DNA from: an uncultured Shewanella sp.
GTDB taxonomy: Bacteria; Pseudomonadota; Gammaproteobacteria; Enterobacterales; Shewanellaceae
Reading direction: 5' to 3'
DNA length: 64,000 nt
NCBI RefSeq assembly: GCF_947497935.1
Contig: NZ_CANMIO010000004.1
Location: 305,231 to 369,230, forward strand
Part shown: positions 48,296 to 57,012 of the stretch, piece by piece
How the letters are laid out: each line of letters opens with the position of its first letter
How positions within the stretch are numbered: position 1 is the first letter of the stretch
The notes under the pieces: generated by a model
The model's input: the letters and a program-made list of their open reading frames with translations, nothing else
Told to the model about the DNA's origin: nothing
Database searches by the model: none
Position numbers and translations under genes: made by a program

Positions 48296-50578
48296 ATGAA
48301 TAACCACAATGAGTTAACCCAAGTCTATCTAGATGCAAATGCGACCACTCCCGTGCTACCCGAAGCCGCTTCCGCCGCACTCTCGGCCATGGAAACCCTG
48401 TTTGGTAACCCGAGCAGTAGCCATATTACAGGCCTGAAGGCGAAAGATCTTATGGAGCAGACTCGCCAAAGAGCACAGACCTTGCTAGGAAGCGGTGAGG
48501 GAAAACTCATTTTCACCAGTGGCGCGACCGAAGGGATCCAAACAGGGATTCTATCGGCGCTATTCGCGGCCAAGAAACAACTCCAAACAGGGCAAAGCTA
48601 TAAAGTGCTCTATGGCGCAACCGAACACAAAGCCGTGCCAGAATCCCTTAAGCATTGGCTAGCGGTATTAGATATACCAGCTGAGATCATGGCGATCCCT
48701 GTCGATAAGTTTGGGATCTTAGATGATGACTTTATTCATCAACACGCACCGAGCGCTTTAATGATCTGTACCATGGCGGTGAACAATGAGACCGGCGTAT
48801 TTCAAGATCTTCAGCAGTTAGAGAAAACGATTCGTAGCGCCAACCCCAATATTTTCTGGATGGTCGACTGCGTACAAGCTCTGGGTAAAACCGCGCTAAA
48901 TCTAGGGAAAACTAGCATAGATTACGCCCCCTTTAGTGGACATAAACTCTATGCCCCTAAGGGCATTGGCTTTGTTTATATTCGTGACGGCGCGCCCTTC
49001 ACTCCCTTTATCGCAGGTGGCGGTCAAGAGAGTGGCCTACGATCAGGTACCGAGAACCTGCCTGGCATGGCCGCGCTCAATGTTATATTTAAGATGTTGC
49101 TGCGCCCTCAAGACTCAGCCTTTAGCGACAGCCAAACGTTACAAGGTTATCGACAGCAAATTGCCGACACCTTAATCGAATGCTTCCCTCGCATCGTCTT
49201 TAATAACAGCTTTGAGCACAGTGTGCCTACTACGATTAACTTTGCAGTACCGAGTTTTAGCAGTAAAGAGATCATGGACCTGTTCGATGCCGCCAATATT
49301 CGTGTTAGCTCTGGTTCAGCCTGTAGCTCTAAGGTGACCCGTAGCTTTGTACTCGATGCTATGGGCCTGCCTACTTGGCAAAGTGAATCGGCTATCAGAA
49401 TGTCATTTGGCCCCGCCATGACCCAAGCAGAGGTTGACCTTGCATGTGAACGGATTAAAACCGCATCGCAAGCGCTCACCCAAAGCTGTATGGTGCTGGA
49501 TCACTCTCGTGTTCTCGATGAAAAGACTCCGCTAGATGGCTTATTACAACTAAACTCTGGCGCAAGCTGCACTTGGGTCTATGTCGATAAAAGTAGCCAG
49601 CAGGCACTGATTATCGACCCTCTGCCTGAGTTACAACATAGACTCGATACGCTACTTCAATGCCAGCAACTCGATGTAAAAGCGATTATCGACACCCACG
49701 GTCACGCAGACCACGTCTCTGGTCGTGACGTATTAGCAAACCGCTATTTGGCCGAGCAAGATAGCGATATATTGGGCTGGCCCTATCAGACCCAGACAGT
49801 TGAGCATTTAGGCACTGAATATGAGTCTATTGAGATTGGTGAACTGCAATTAGTCAAGATGCCGACTCCGGGGCATACGGCCGACAGCATTAGCCTGATC
49901 CTGTGCCCAAAGCCATTAGCCGGTCAGTCACTGCAGCAGCAAGCCAAATTCGCGTTCTGTGGCGACACCATATTAATGGGCAGCCTAGGTCGCACCAACT
50001 TTGACTCAAGCTCTAGTCAGGCACTATTTGATAGTCTTAAGTTGCTTAATCGCTCCATAAGCCCAGATACTCTCATCTGTGCCAGCCATGATTACAATAA
50101 TGAATTCACCACCAATCTACAGGCAGAAATGTCGCGCAACGCCTTACTAAATGCCGTACTTAAGGAGCAGGTTTCACTGGCCGATTTCGTTGCCCGCAAG
50201 GCGCAGCTCGACAGTCACCTCAATGATGAAGTCGGCACAGAGATCATGTGTGGAGCCTATGTGGGAAGCTGCAATAAATCCGCAATCAATGAGTATGACG
50301 CTAAGAGTTTAGCCGACGCGATAAACAGCGAAGAAGTGCAGATAATCGACATTCGTGAGCCCCATGAATATGCCTTAAATCACTCTCAAGACTCGAGTCA
50401 AAATGTGCCTCTAACCCGCCTAGTGCAGTTTATCCATGAGCAGCAACACCAGAAAGATAAGCCTTGGGTGTTGGTTTGCCGCAGTGGCAGCCGCTCTATG
50501 GTCGCCGCCCAAGCTATGCATAGGTTAGGCTTCTCACACATATCTCATCTGAAAGGCGGCTATGCGTTAAGCCATTAG
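48296..50578 (+). CDS. Cysteine desulfurase / metallo-beta-lactamase (persulfide dioxygenase-like) / rhodanese fusion
   Basis: 760 residues in three enzyme domains. Residues 1-395 are a class V PLP cysteine desulfurase with the PLP lysine K217 in SGHK and the catalytic C343 in SSGSACSSK. Residues about 400-640 are a metallo-beta-lactamase fold with THGHADH (467-473), H527 in PGHT, D557 in GDTIL and H598, resembling ETHE1-type persulfide dioxygenases. Residues about 665-760 are a rhodanese with C728 in CRSGSRS. All active-site residues I can name are present. Fusions of dioxygenase with rhodanese are known; the added desulfurase is the unusual part. It would link cysteine-derived persulfide to sulfite or thiosulfate. 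It appears monocistronic. Confidence 0.92.
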   Translation: MNNHNELTQVYLDANATTPVLPEAASAALSAMETLFGNPSSSHITGLKAKDLMEQTRQRAQTLLGSGEGKLIFTSGATEGIQTGILSALFAAKKQLQTGQSYKVLYGATEHKAVPESLKHWLAVLDIPAEIMAIPVDKFGILDDDFIHQHAPSALMICTMAVNNETGVFQDLQQLEKTIRSANPNIFWMVDCVQALGKTALNLGKTSIDYAPFSGHKLYAPKGIGFVYIRDGAPFTPFIAGGGQESGLRSGTENLPGMAALNVIFKMLLRPQDSAFSDSQTLQGYRQQIADTLIECFPRIVFNNSFEHSVPTTINFAVPSFSSKEIMDLFDAANIRVSSGSACSSKVTRSFVLDAMGLPTWQSESAIRMSFGPAMTQAEVDLACERIKTASQALTQSCMVLDHSRVLDEKTPLDGLLQLNSGASCTWVYVDKSSQQALIIDPLPELQHRLDTLLQCQQLDVKAIIDTHGHADHVSGRDVLANRYLAEQDSDILGWPYQTQTVEHLGTEYESIEIGELQLVKMPTPGHTADSISLILCPKPLAGQSLQQQAKFAFCGDTILMGSLGRTNFDSSSSQALFDSLKLLNRSISPDTLICASHDYNNEFTTNLQAEMSRNALLNAVLKEQVSLADFVARKAQLDSHLNDEVGTEIMCGAYVGSCNKSAINEYDAKSLADAINSEEVQIIDIREPHEYALNHSQDSSQNVPLTRLVQFIHEQQHQKDKPWVLVCRSGSRSMVAAQAMHRLGFSHISHLKGGYALSH

Positions 50579-50651
50579 CGCGTAGTAAAGCCATTAGTGT
50601 TTTCACAAACTGCCATTCACAAATAGGCTAATAACCACTAGAGAAAGACAA

Positions 50652-50681
50652 AAGCCGCCGATGAATCACTATTGGCGGCTT
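50652..50681. terminator. Hairpin between the fusion gene and mepA
   Basis: An 8-bp stem aagccgcc / ggcggctt with a 14-base loop, with T-rich flanks on both strands, between convergent genes. Confidence 0.65.
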
Positions 50682-50698
50682 GTTTATTTAAATCCCCT

Positions 50699-51583
50699 CT
50701 ACTTGGCTGCAAGCATCAGCGAACACTGCTTAGGTTTTACCTTGGCTTTTTTCTTTTTTGGCTTACTGGCAGGCTTGTTAGCTTTGGCAACGGTTGTTTG
50801 TTTCGGCTGAGTTTGAGTCAACTGGCTTTTCCACCAGCCAAGCTCATTACAACCATTACCAATGGGAATTTTAGCCTGATCCCGACAGAGCGGATTGTCT
50901 CTAGGGCAACTGAGCCTAACATGCATATGGTAAGTATGACCCCACCAAGGGCGTACTTTATTAAGCCAGCTATCGTTCTCTAACCCTAAATCACACAGAT
51001 GTTGCTTTATCACTGGGCTAACAAAGATCCTTGCAACTCGGCTATCTTCGGCAGCAAGCTTGATCATTTGGGTCTGCTGCATCGACCATAATTGAGTGTC
51101 GAGCGTAAACTGCTTCTTATCGACGAGTTTTAGCGCTGTAGGCCTTGCTAACTCCACTGTGGTTAACGGCTTACTCGCCTGCTGAAACCAAACATCGACA
51201 TCCAGCCCGATCTGATGACTGCTATGGCCGTGAGTGAAGTTGCCTCCCCTAGGCATAGACATATCAGCAATCAAAATATCATCACTGCCCTGCCGATTAA
51301 GCCTAATGGAAAACTGTTCAATAAATTCGATAAGCTGTGGATGCCCAAAGTATCTCTGTCGCTGAGGACGGATAACTTGATAGCCTTTGCCTGTTAACGG
51401 TAAAGGTTCAGCACCTTTTAGACAGCCATTAGCGTAACCGCCTATGGCACTGGCTTGACTCGCATAGGGTGTCTCTACGGCCTCCCACTGATTAGCCTGT
51501 GCTAACTGAAACGCAAATAGATTTAAGCAAGCAAACAGCAACAAAGTTTGCCAGCCCAAAGGCCGCAACCGACTCATTATCAT
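50699..51583 (-). CDS. mepA: Penicillin-insensitive murein endopeptidase MepA
   Basis: 294 residues. A signal peptide at the N-terminus (hydrophobic TLLLFACLNLFAFQLAQA) sends it to the periplasm. The M74 zinc motifs are HSSHQIGLDVDVWF (with His and Asp ligands) and the WGHTYHMHVRL motif near the C-terminus. It cleaves D-Ala-meso-DAP crosslinks in peptidoglycan. The ATG at 51583 has a near-perfect GGAGG site. The tail is Lys-rich (KPASKPKKKKAKVKPK), which differs from the E. coli protein and may help binding to wall or membrane. Confidence 0.94.
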   Translation of the reverse strand: MIMSRLRPLGWQTLLLFACLNLFAFQLAQANQWEAVETPYASQASAIGGYANGCLKGAEPLPLTGKGYQVIRPQRQRYFGHPQLIEFIEQFSIRLNRQGSDDILIADMSMPRGGNFTHGHSSHQIGLDVDVWFQQASKPLTTVELARPTALKLVDKKQFTLDTQLWSMQQTQMIKLAAEDSRVARIFVSPVIKQHLCDLGLENDSWLNKVRPWWGHTYHMHVRLSCPRDNPLCRDQAKIPIGNGCNELGWWKSQLTQTQPKQTTVAKANKPASKPKKKKAKVKPKQCSLMLAAK

Positions 51584-51859
51584 GCCTTACCTCCATAAGC
51601 TTAGCTTTAACCTCTCGGCCACTCAAATTGAGCGCTTCATTAAGGATAGTTGAGATTGCTATCGGGCGTAACTGGAAACCGGGGCATATTGCTGACTGCG
51701 CAGTCATGCACGGCGCTTGTGATGAATCTCATTAAATCATTTGTACCGAGTCGCCCCACTAGCTCTAGCTAAGCAGATTTTGACTACTTTTTTACGCCAG
51801 TTAACAAGTGATAGAGGGGTGTGCTAAGGTCGATTAAAAGGGAACTTTAGGTGTTTTTT

Positions 51860-52156
51860 ATGCGCAGATTCGTAGCGAAAGAATTTTTTGCAAAGCTGAT
51901 TGGCAGCTTGTTGATGGTATTGCCTATGGCTTTATTTATGTATTTAGCCTCACAAAATGAGGGGCTAACTGAAGCGCTATTGCTTTTATCGGGGAGTGTG
52001 GGGTTTTGTTATGCCCTCATAGGTTACTCGGGCTATAACACTTATTACAGGCCAAGGCGGGGTGATAGCCCTCTTTTCAGCGCTTTGTATACCTTGTGCT
52101 TCGCTTTATTTTTTATTCCTTGGTATCTAAGGCGGCTTCTTTGGCCGAGAGGATGA
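51860..52156 (+). CDS. Small two-helix membrane protein of unknown function
   Basis: 98 residues from the ATG at 51860 (AGGTG six bases upstream; an in-frame GTG at 51851 is less likely). Hydrophobic segments at about 10-29, 37-54 and 74-90 with an Arg-rich C-terminus (YLRRLLWPRG). I do not recognise a family. It stands alone, followed by a hairpin. Confidence 0.55.
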   Translation: MRRFVAKEFFAKLIGSLLMVLPMALFMYLASQNEGLTEALLLLSGSVGFCYALIGYSGYNTYYRPRRGDSPLFSALYTLCFALFFIPWYLRRLLWPRG

Positions 52157-52164
52157 TAGAAAAT

Positions 52165-52184
52165 GCGGAGCAGTCCTGCTCCGC
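52165..52184 (+). terminator. Hairpin after the small membrane protein gene
   Basis: Perfect 9-bp stem gcggagcag / ctgctccgc with a 2-base loop, 8 bases after the stop. There is no T run, so it may be a weak terminator. Confidence 0.5.
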
Positions 52185-52416
52185 GTACTAAATAAGCCAG
52201 CTCAAATGAGTACTTCGTCATTCAGGTGGTTAGGCATAACCGCAAACTCAACTTCAGCTCGCGCCTTAATAAACAAAGCAGCATTTAACGACTCGCAAAC
52301 CGTATCAAAAACACAAGATGGAGCGGTGATGGCAGACTAATGCGTCACCGCCATTATCAAGCCCTCTCTACTGTCCCTAGTAAAGAATCAATTCAATCAA
52401 TATATTGCTACAGTCT

Positions 52417-52442
52417 GTCTGCGGCTCTCGTGAGCCGCAGAC
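52417..52442 (-). terminator. Hairpin at the end of the metal-efflux operon
   Basis: Perfect 11-bp stem gtctgcggctc / gagccgcagac with a 4-base loop, 10 bases beyond the efflux-pump stop. There is no T run on the minus strand. Confidence 0.55.
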
Positions 52443-52451
52443 AAACACCTA

Positions 52452-55400
52452 TTACTTACGGCCTTGATATAACCAACGGTAAAGCGTTGGTAACACAAGT
52501 AGGGTCAATGCCGTCGAACTAAACAGACCACCGATAATCACCACAGCCAGTGGCTGCTGGATCTCACTACCGACTCCCGAAGACACTAAAATAGGAATTA
52601 AGCCCAGCGCAGAAGTCAGCGCCGTCATCAATACTGGACGCAAACGTCCTACGGTACCTTCGTACACGGCCTCATAGAGTGACTCATCGGTTTCTTGTTT
52701 AACGCTGGCTCGGCGCTGGTTTATCGAGTCCACCAACACCACCCCGTTTAGCACCGCCACACCAAATAGGGTGATAAAGCCGATAGAACTCGGGACCGAC
52801 AGGTAAGTGCCACTGGCAAACAGAGCGACGACACCACCAATCAGTGCTAAAGGTACGTTAGCCATAATCAGGCCGACCTGTTTCACCGAACCAAATGAGA
52901 AGAAGAGTAGCAAGGCAATCAAACCGATAGAGACAGGCACCACTAGCATCAACTTCTGCTGTGCACGCTGCTGGTTCTCATACTGGCCACCCACCACAAC
53001 GGTATAACCTGGTGGTAGTTCAGCCTTAGGCACGATGGCATAAATGTCGTTTACCACTGAGCCCATATCACGGTCTGACACGTTAGCCTGCACCACCACT
53101 CGGCGTTGAACATCATCGCGGCGAATGTTCGGCGGCGCCATCTCAATCACGACATCGGCCACTTCGCCAAGACGCACTGTTGCACCACTTACGCCCGTTA
53201 GCAGTAGATCTTCCAAGATATCTGGCGAGCTACGATACTGCTCGGCTAAACGCACGTAGATGTCGTACCTGGCGTTGCCGTCAATCACCTGACCTGCACT
53301 CGCACCGCCCACACCTTGGCTAACCAGTGCCATGATTTCGTCGACACTGATGCCATAACGCGCCAACTGATCACGCTTAGGGCGTACCACTAGCTGAGCT
53401 TCACCTGTCACTTGCTCCAGTGACACATCTACCGCACCCGGGATCTGTGACACTAGCTCGGTTAGCACCTGACCCCGCTCAGACAATACGTCTAAGTCTG
53501 GGCCAAAGATCTTAATCGCAAGTTGAGCCTTCACCCCCGACAACAACTCATCGACGCGAGTCGCAATTGGCTGAGAAAAAGTAAACAACAGACCAGGATA
53601 GACATTAAGTTTCTCCTCCATCTTACGTTGTAGCTCAAAGCGATCGCTCGCACTAACCCACTCATTCACAGGCTTAAGACCGATATAGATCTCGATGTTA
53701 TTCACCGGCTCAGGATCGCCACCCAACTCAGCGGCGCCGATACGACTAAGGGCATAGTCCACTTCTGGGAAATCAAGTAGTAGTGCCTCAAGCTTAGGCG
53801 CCACATCTAACGAGGTTGCAAGACTTGCCGTTGGCGCTAGAGTCACACGTAAGTTAATCGTGCCCTCTTCTAGCTCTGGCACGAACTCAGTACCGAGCCT
53901 TGGCAGTAACATCATGCTCATAGCAAACATCACCACCGCGGTGATCACCACCACTTTAGGATGCGCCATAGTTGAGCTTAAAAGCTTACGATAAACCGAT
54001 TCAATAGGCTTAAGTACCGCACTTTCTCTCAATACCACGCCACGCTTAAATAGGTATACCGCAAGCGCTGGTACAGCTATCAAGGCTACCAATAAGGCTG
54101 AGAGCATCGCCAGAATGATACTCACCGCCATCGGCTGGAATAACTTACCTTCAACCCCTTCAAGCGCGAATAACGGCGCAAACACCACTATGATGATCGC
54201 GGTTGCGAAGAAGATTGGGCTACACACCTCTTTTGCAGCCAACATGACTTGGCCAACGATATCAGAGCTTGATGATGTATCTGCACCTTCACGCTTACTC
54301 GATTGAGTTAGATGTTTAAAGATGTTTTCCACCATCACCACCGAGCCATCCACCAGCATACCGATAGCTACGGCTAAGCCGCCTAACGACATCAAGTTAG
54401 CTGACATGCCAAAGTAAGACATCACTAACAATGCTAAGCCGATAGAAACCGGAATTGACAGCAGAACCAGCATGGTCGCGCGGATATTGACCAGGAACAA
54501 TGCCAAGATCGCCACGATAAACACAAATGCCATCAGCAAAGCGTCACGTACTGTCGTTACCGCTTGATTCACTAGATCAGATTGGTCATAGAAGACTTCA
54601 AACGACACACCATCCGGTAGCGCCTGCTCAATCATCGCCGTACGAGCACTGATATCGTCGATGGTTTCTTTAGTGTTAGCGCCCATGCGCTTAAGCACTA
54701 CGCCTGCAACGACTTCACCTAAGTCTTGAGCCTTGCCCGCCTCATCACGACGAGTCATGGTCACCGCACCAACACGTATTTCGCTGCCGTAATCCACTTT
54801 AGCGATATCACCCACACGAACAGGCGTACCAGCAACTTCGGTTAGTGGAATTTGTGCGATGGCCTTAAGACCTGCGTCACCAGCGGGTAACAAGCCATAG
54901 CCTCGAACCACCAACTGCTCTTGGCCCTGATCCATAAACCAGCCACCGGCGTTACGGTTATTGCTCTCAAGTGCGCTAGTCACCTGCGCCATTGATAAAC
55001 CGTAACTCAGTAGTTTGTTTGGCTCAATTTGCACTTGATACTGACGTACTTCTCCACCAAAAGATAAAACTTCAGTCACGCCGCCAACAGGCATCATGAT
55101 AAGTTTTACCATGTAGTCGTTAATGCTACGAAGCTCAGATGCATTAACGCCCGACTCGGGGGTTGCGCGCAGAATATATTGATAGATTTGACCCAGTCCC
55201 GAAGTATTCGGGCCAATCTCAGGCACACCGACCCCGTCAGGGATCATCTCACGCGCCGCCTGTAACTGTTCAAACACCTGCTGACGCGCGAAGTAAATAT
55301 CCGTGCCTTCGGCAAATACCACAGTCACAATCGACAAACCTGTACGCGAAAGTGAACGTACCTCGGTTACCGCTGGCAGGGCGTACATCGCCGACTCAAC

Positions 55401-55604
55401 CGGGTAACTGATCAGCTTCTCAACTTCTTCTGCCGCTAAGCCTTCGGCGGCGGTGTTGACCGTTACCTGTACGTTGGTTACATCAGGAAAGGCGTCTAAG
55501 TTTAGTTTTGGTAGCATGGCTACACTGGCAATAACGGCACCGATAAGTGCCAATACCACCATTAGACGGTTGCGAACGGCAACGTCTATGAGTTTTTGTA
55601 ACAT
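52452..55604 (-). CDS. Heavy-metal RND efflux pump (CzcA/CusA family)
   Basis: 1,050 residues, the usual size. It is the inner-membrane proton-driven pump of a tripartite exporter. The N-terminus is LIDVAVRNRLMVVLALIGAV, and TM4 around residue 410 carries AIGMLVDGSVVMVEN, an AIGxxxDG form that differs both from the DFGxxxDGA of classical Zn/Co/Cd pumps and from the AIGxxxDA of Cu/Ag pumps. The substrate metal is therefore unclear, with a divalent cation favoured by the His-rich adaptor. Twelve membrane segments and two large periplasmic loops are evident. It is the last gene of the operon, 12 bases after the adaptor gene. Confidence 0.93.
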   Translation of the reverse strand: MLQKLIDVAVRNRLMVVLALIGAVIASVAMLPKLNLDAFPDVTNVQVTVNTAAEGLAAEEVEKLISYPVESAMYALPAVTEVRSLSRTGLSIVTVVFAEGTDIYFARQQVFEQLQAAREMIPDGVGVPEIGPNTSGLGQIYQYILRATPESGVNASELRSINDYMVKLIMMPVGGVTEVLSFGGEVRQYQVQIEPNKLLSYGLSMAQVTSALESNNRNAGGWFMDQGQEQLVVRGYGLLPAGDAGLKAIAQIPLTEVAGTPVRVGDIAKVDYGSEIRVGAVTMTRRDEAGKAQDLGEVVAGVVLKRMGANTKETIDDISARTAMIEQALPDGVSFEVFYDQSDLVNQAVTTVRDALLMAFVFIVAILALFLVNIRATMLVLLSIPVSIGLALLVMSYFGMSANLMSLGGLAVAIGMLVDGSVVMVENIFKHLTQSSKREGADTSSSSDIVGQVMLAAKEVCSPIFFATAIIIVVFAPLFALEGVEGKLFQPMAVSIILAMLSALLVALIAVPALAVYLFKRGVVLRESAVLKPIESVYRKLLSSTMAHPKVVVITAVVMFAMSMMLLPRLGTEFVPELEEGTINLRVTLAPTASLATSLDVAPKLEALLLDFPEVDYALSRIGAAELGGDPEPVNNIEIYIGLKPVNEWVSASDRFELQRKMEEKLNVYPGLLFTFSQPIATRVDELLSGVKAQLAIKIFGPDLDVLSERGQVLTELVSQIPGAVDVSLEQVTGEAQLVVRPKRDQLARYGISVDEIMALVSQGVGGASAGQVIDGNARYDIYVRLAEQYRSSPDILEDLLLTGVSGATVRLGEVADVVIEMAPPNIRRDDVQRRVVVQANVSDRDMGSVVNDIYAIVPKAELPPGYTVVVGGQYENQQRAQQKLMLVVPVSIGLIALLLFFSFGSVKQVGLIMANVPLALIGGVVALFASGTYLSVPSSIGFITLFGVAVLNGVVLVDSINQRRASVKQETDESLYEAVYEGTVGRLRPVLMTALTSALGLIPILVSSGVGSEIQQPLAVVIIGGLFSSTALTLLVLPTLYRWLYQGRK

Positions 55605-55616
55605 TGCAGCCGCCTC

Positions 55617-57002
55617 TTAGTGATTGTGGATATCGAAACCAGATTTAGCCTGTTCAGAGGCTAGGAAAAACGCACCTGAGACGACAACCTTGGCATTTTT
55701 AGCCAAGCCACGAACCAAGTTCATGCCACGCTGACGCTCAACCACTTCAACCTCTAATGCCTCGAAGCCCTCTTCGCCTTCGATAAACACCTGCCAATGA
55801 CCATCGCTGCTACGAGTCAGTGCCGAATCCGGTAAGATCACTCCGCCTTGAGACGCATCCGGTAGGTACAGCTCAGCAAATTGACCAGCGTGTAGCACGT
55901 GACCCGCGTTTTCAAACGCCACTAAGATCTGCTCGGTACGCGTTACACTATCAAGCTCATGTGAACGACCGATAATGGTGCCTTCGATACTCTTATCACC
56001 CACTTTAACCACGGTTTTGCTGCCTAGACTCACCTTCTCAGCTTGTGTTGGGGTTAGCTCGGCTTCCACCCAAAGGTGTGACTCATCGGTTAACTGCATC
56101 AATGCCGTACCCGCTGGCACGATTTGACCTAGCAAGGCGATATCTTGCTGCACACGACCGCTTATCGGCGCGATTAGCTGATAACTACCGATAGTTTCAG
56201 GAGCATTAGCCAGTGCCTTAATTTGCGTTGGTGTCATCTTCATCGCTTCTAGAATGGCTCGCTTAAGCTCGGCATCCACTTGCGCCTGTAAACGACGGCT
56301 AGCACTCACGGCGCTAGCACTCATACGCTTCACTCGGCTCCACTCTGCCGCAGCATTGATATAGTCGGCTTGCGCCTGTGCAACCGCGACGCCACCTAAG
56401 GTCAACAGCACATCGCCCTGAGCCACTTCTTGACCCGGCACCACATTTCTTTTCAGCACGCGAACATCCACCTGGGGCGCAATGGTCACGGTTCTGTCTC
56501 TATCAACCACCAATGTCGCCGTAGCCACATCTTCTAGGCTGAATGTCTGCTCACTCAACTGAGCCACTTCAATCTTGGCCAGTGCTAACTGCTCCGGGGT
56601 TAGCTCGATACCGTGAACATCTTCCTCGCCTTCTTTTGCTTCTTCTGCGCCGTGACCATGGCCGTCATCTTTAGCTTTTACTTCTTCGGCCTCATGATCA
56701 TGGCTATCTTCGTGCGCTTCTGCTTCTTTTGCATTATGGTCGTGACTATCATCATGTGCAGTTTCTTCTGCAGCATGGTCATGCTCATCGCCTTGTACTT
56801 TCACTAAAACCTGCTCTTCAGCGCCGTGCGCATGACCGTCGCCTGCCGTGGCAATCGCAGGGAGTACCAATGCTGTGGTGAGGCTCATTAAGAAACCGAA
56901 GCTCATGGCGCGAGTAATCGCATTAAGATCGAATAAGCGAGATTTAGCCGTGCTGTTATTAAGCATCATTGTTTGTACCGTTTTTTTATTGTTCGTTTTC
57001 AT
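55617..57002 (-). CDS. RND efflux periplasmic adaptor with His-rich N-terminus (CzcB-like)
   Basis: 461 residues from the ATG at 57002 behind AAGG; an in-frame TTG at 57008 is an alternative. A signal sequence lies at about 30-52 and then a stretch of about 70 residues (about 53-125) packed with HAHG, HDHA, HDHN, HDHE and HGHG motifs and acidic residues, surely metal binding. The canonical adaptor follows: lipoyl halves (VLKRNVVPGQEVAQGDVLL and SGRVQQDIALLGQIVPAG), an alpha hairpin and a beta-barrel. The His-rich part suggests Zn, Ni, Co or Cu capture in the periplasm. Confidence 0.92.
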   Translation of the reverse strand: MKTNNKKTVQTMMLNNSTAKSRLFDLNAITRAMSFGFLMSLTTALVLPAIATAGDGHAHGAEEQVLVKVQGDEHDHAAEETAHDDSHDHNAKEAEAHEDSHDHEAEEVKAKDDGHGHGAEEAKEGEEDVHGIELTPEQLALAKIEVAQLSEQTFSLEDVATATLVVDRDRTVTIAPQVDVRVLKRNVVPGQEVAQGDVLLTLGGVAVAQAQADYINAAAEWSRVKRMSASAVSASRRLQAQVDAELKRAILEAMKMTPTQIKALANAPETIGSYQLIAPISGRVQQDIALLGQIVPAGTALMQLTDESHLWVEAELTPTQAEKVSLGSKTVVKVGDKSIEGTIIGRSHELDSVTRTEQILVAFENAGHVLHAGQFAELYLPDASQGGVILPDSALTRSSDGHWQVFIEGEEGFEALEVEVVERQRGMNLVRGLAKNAKVVVSGAFFLASEQAKSGFDIHNH

Positions 57003-57012
57003 AATCAAAGCC

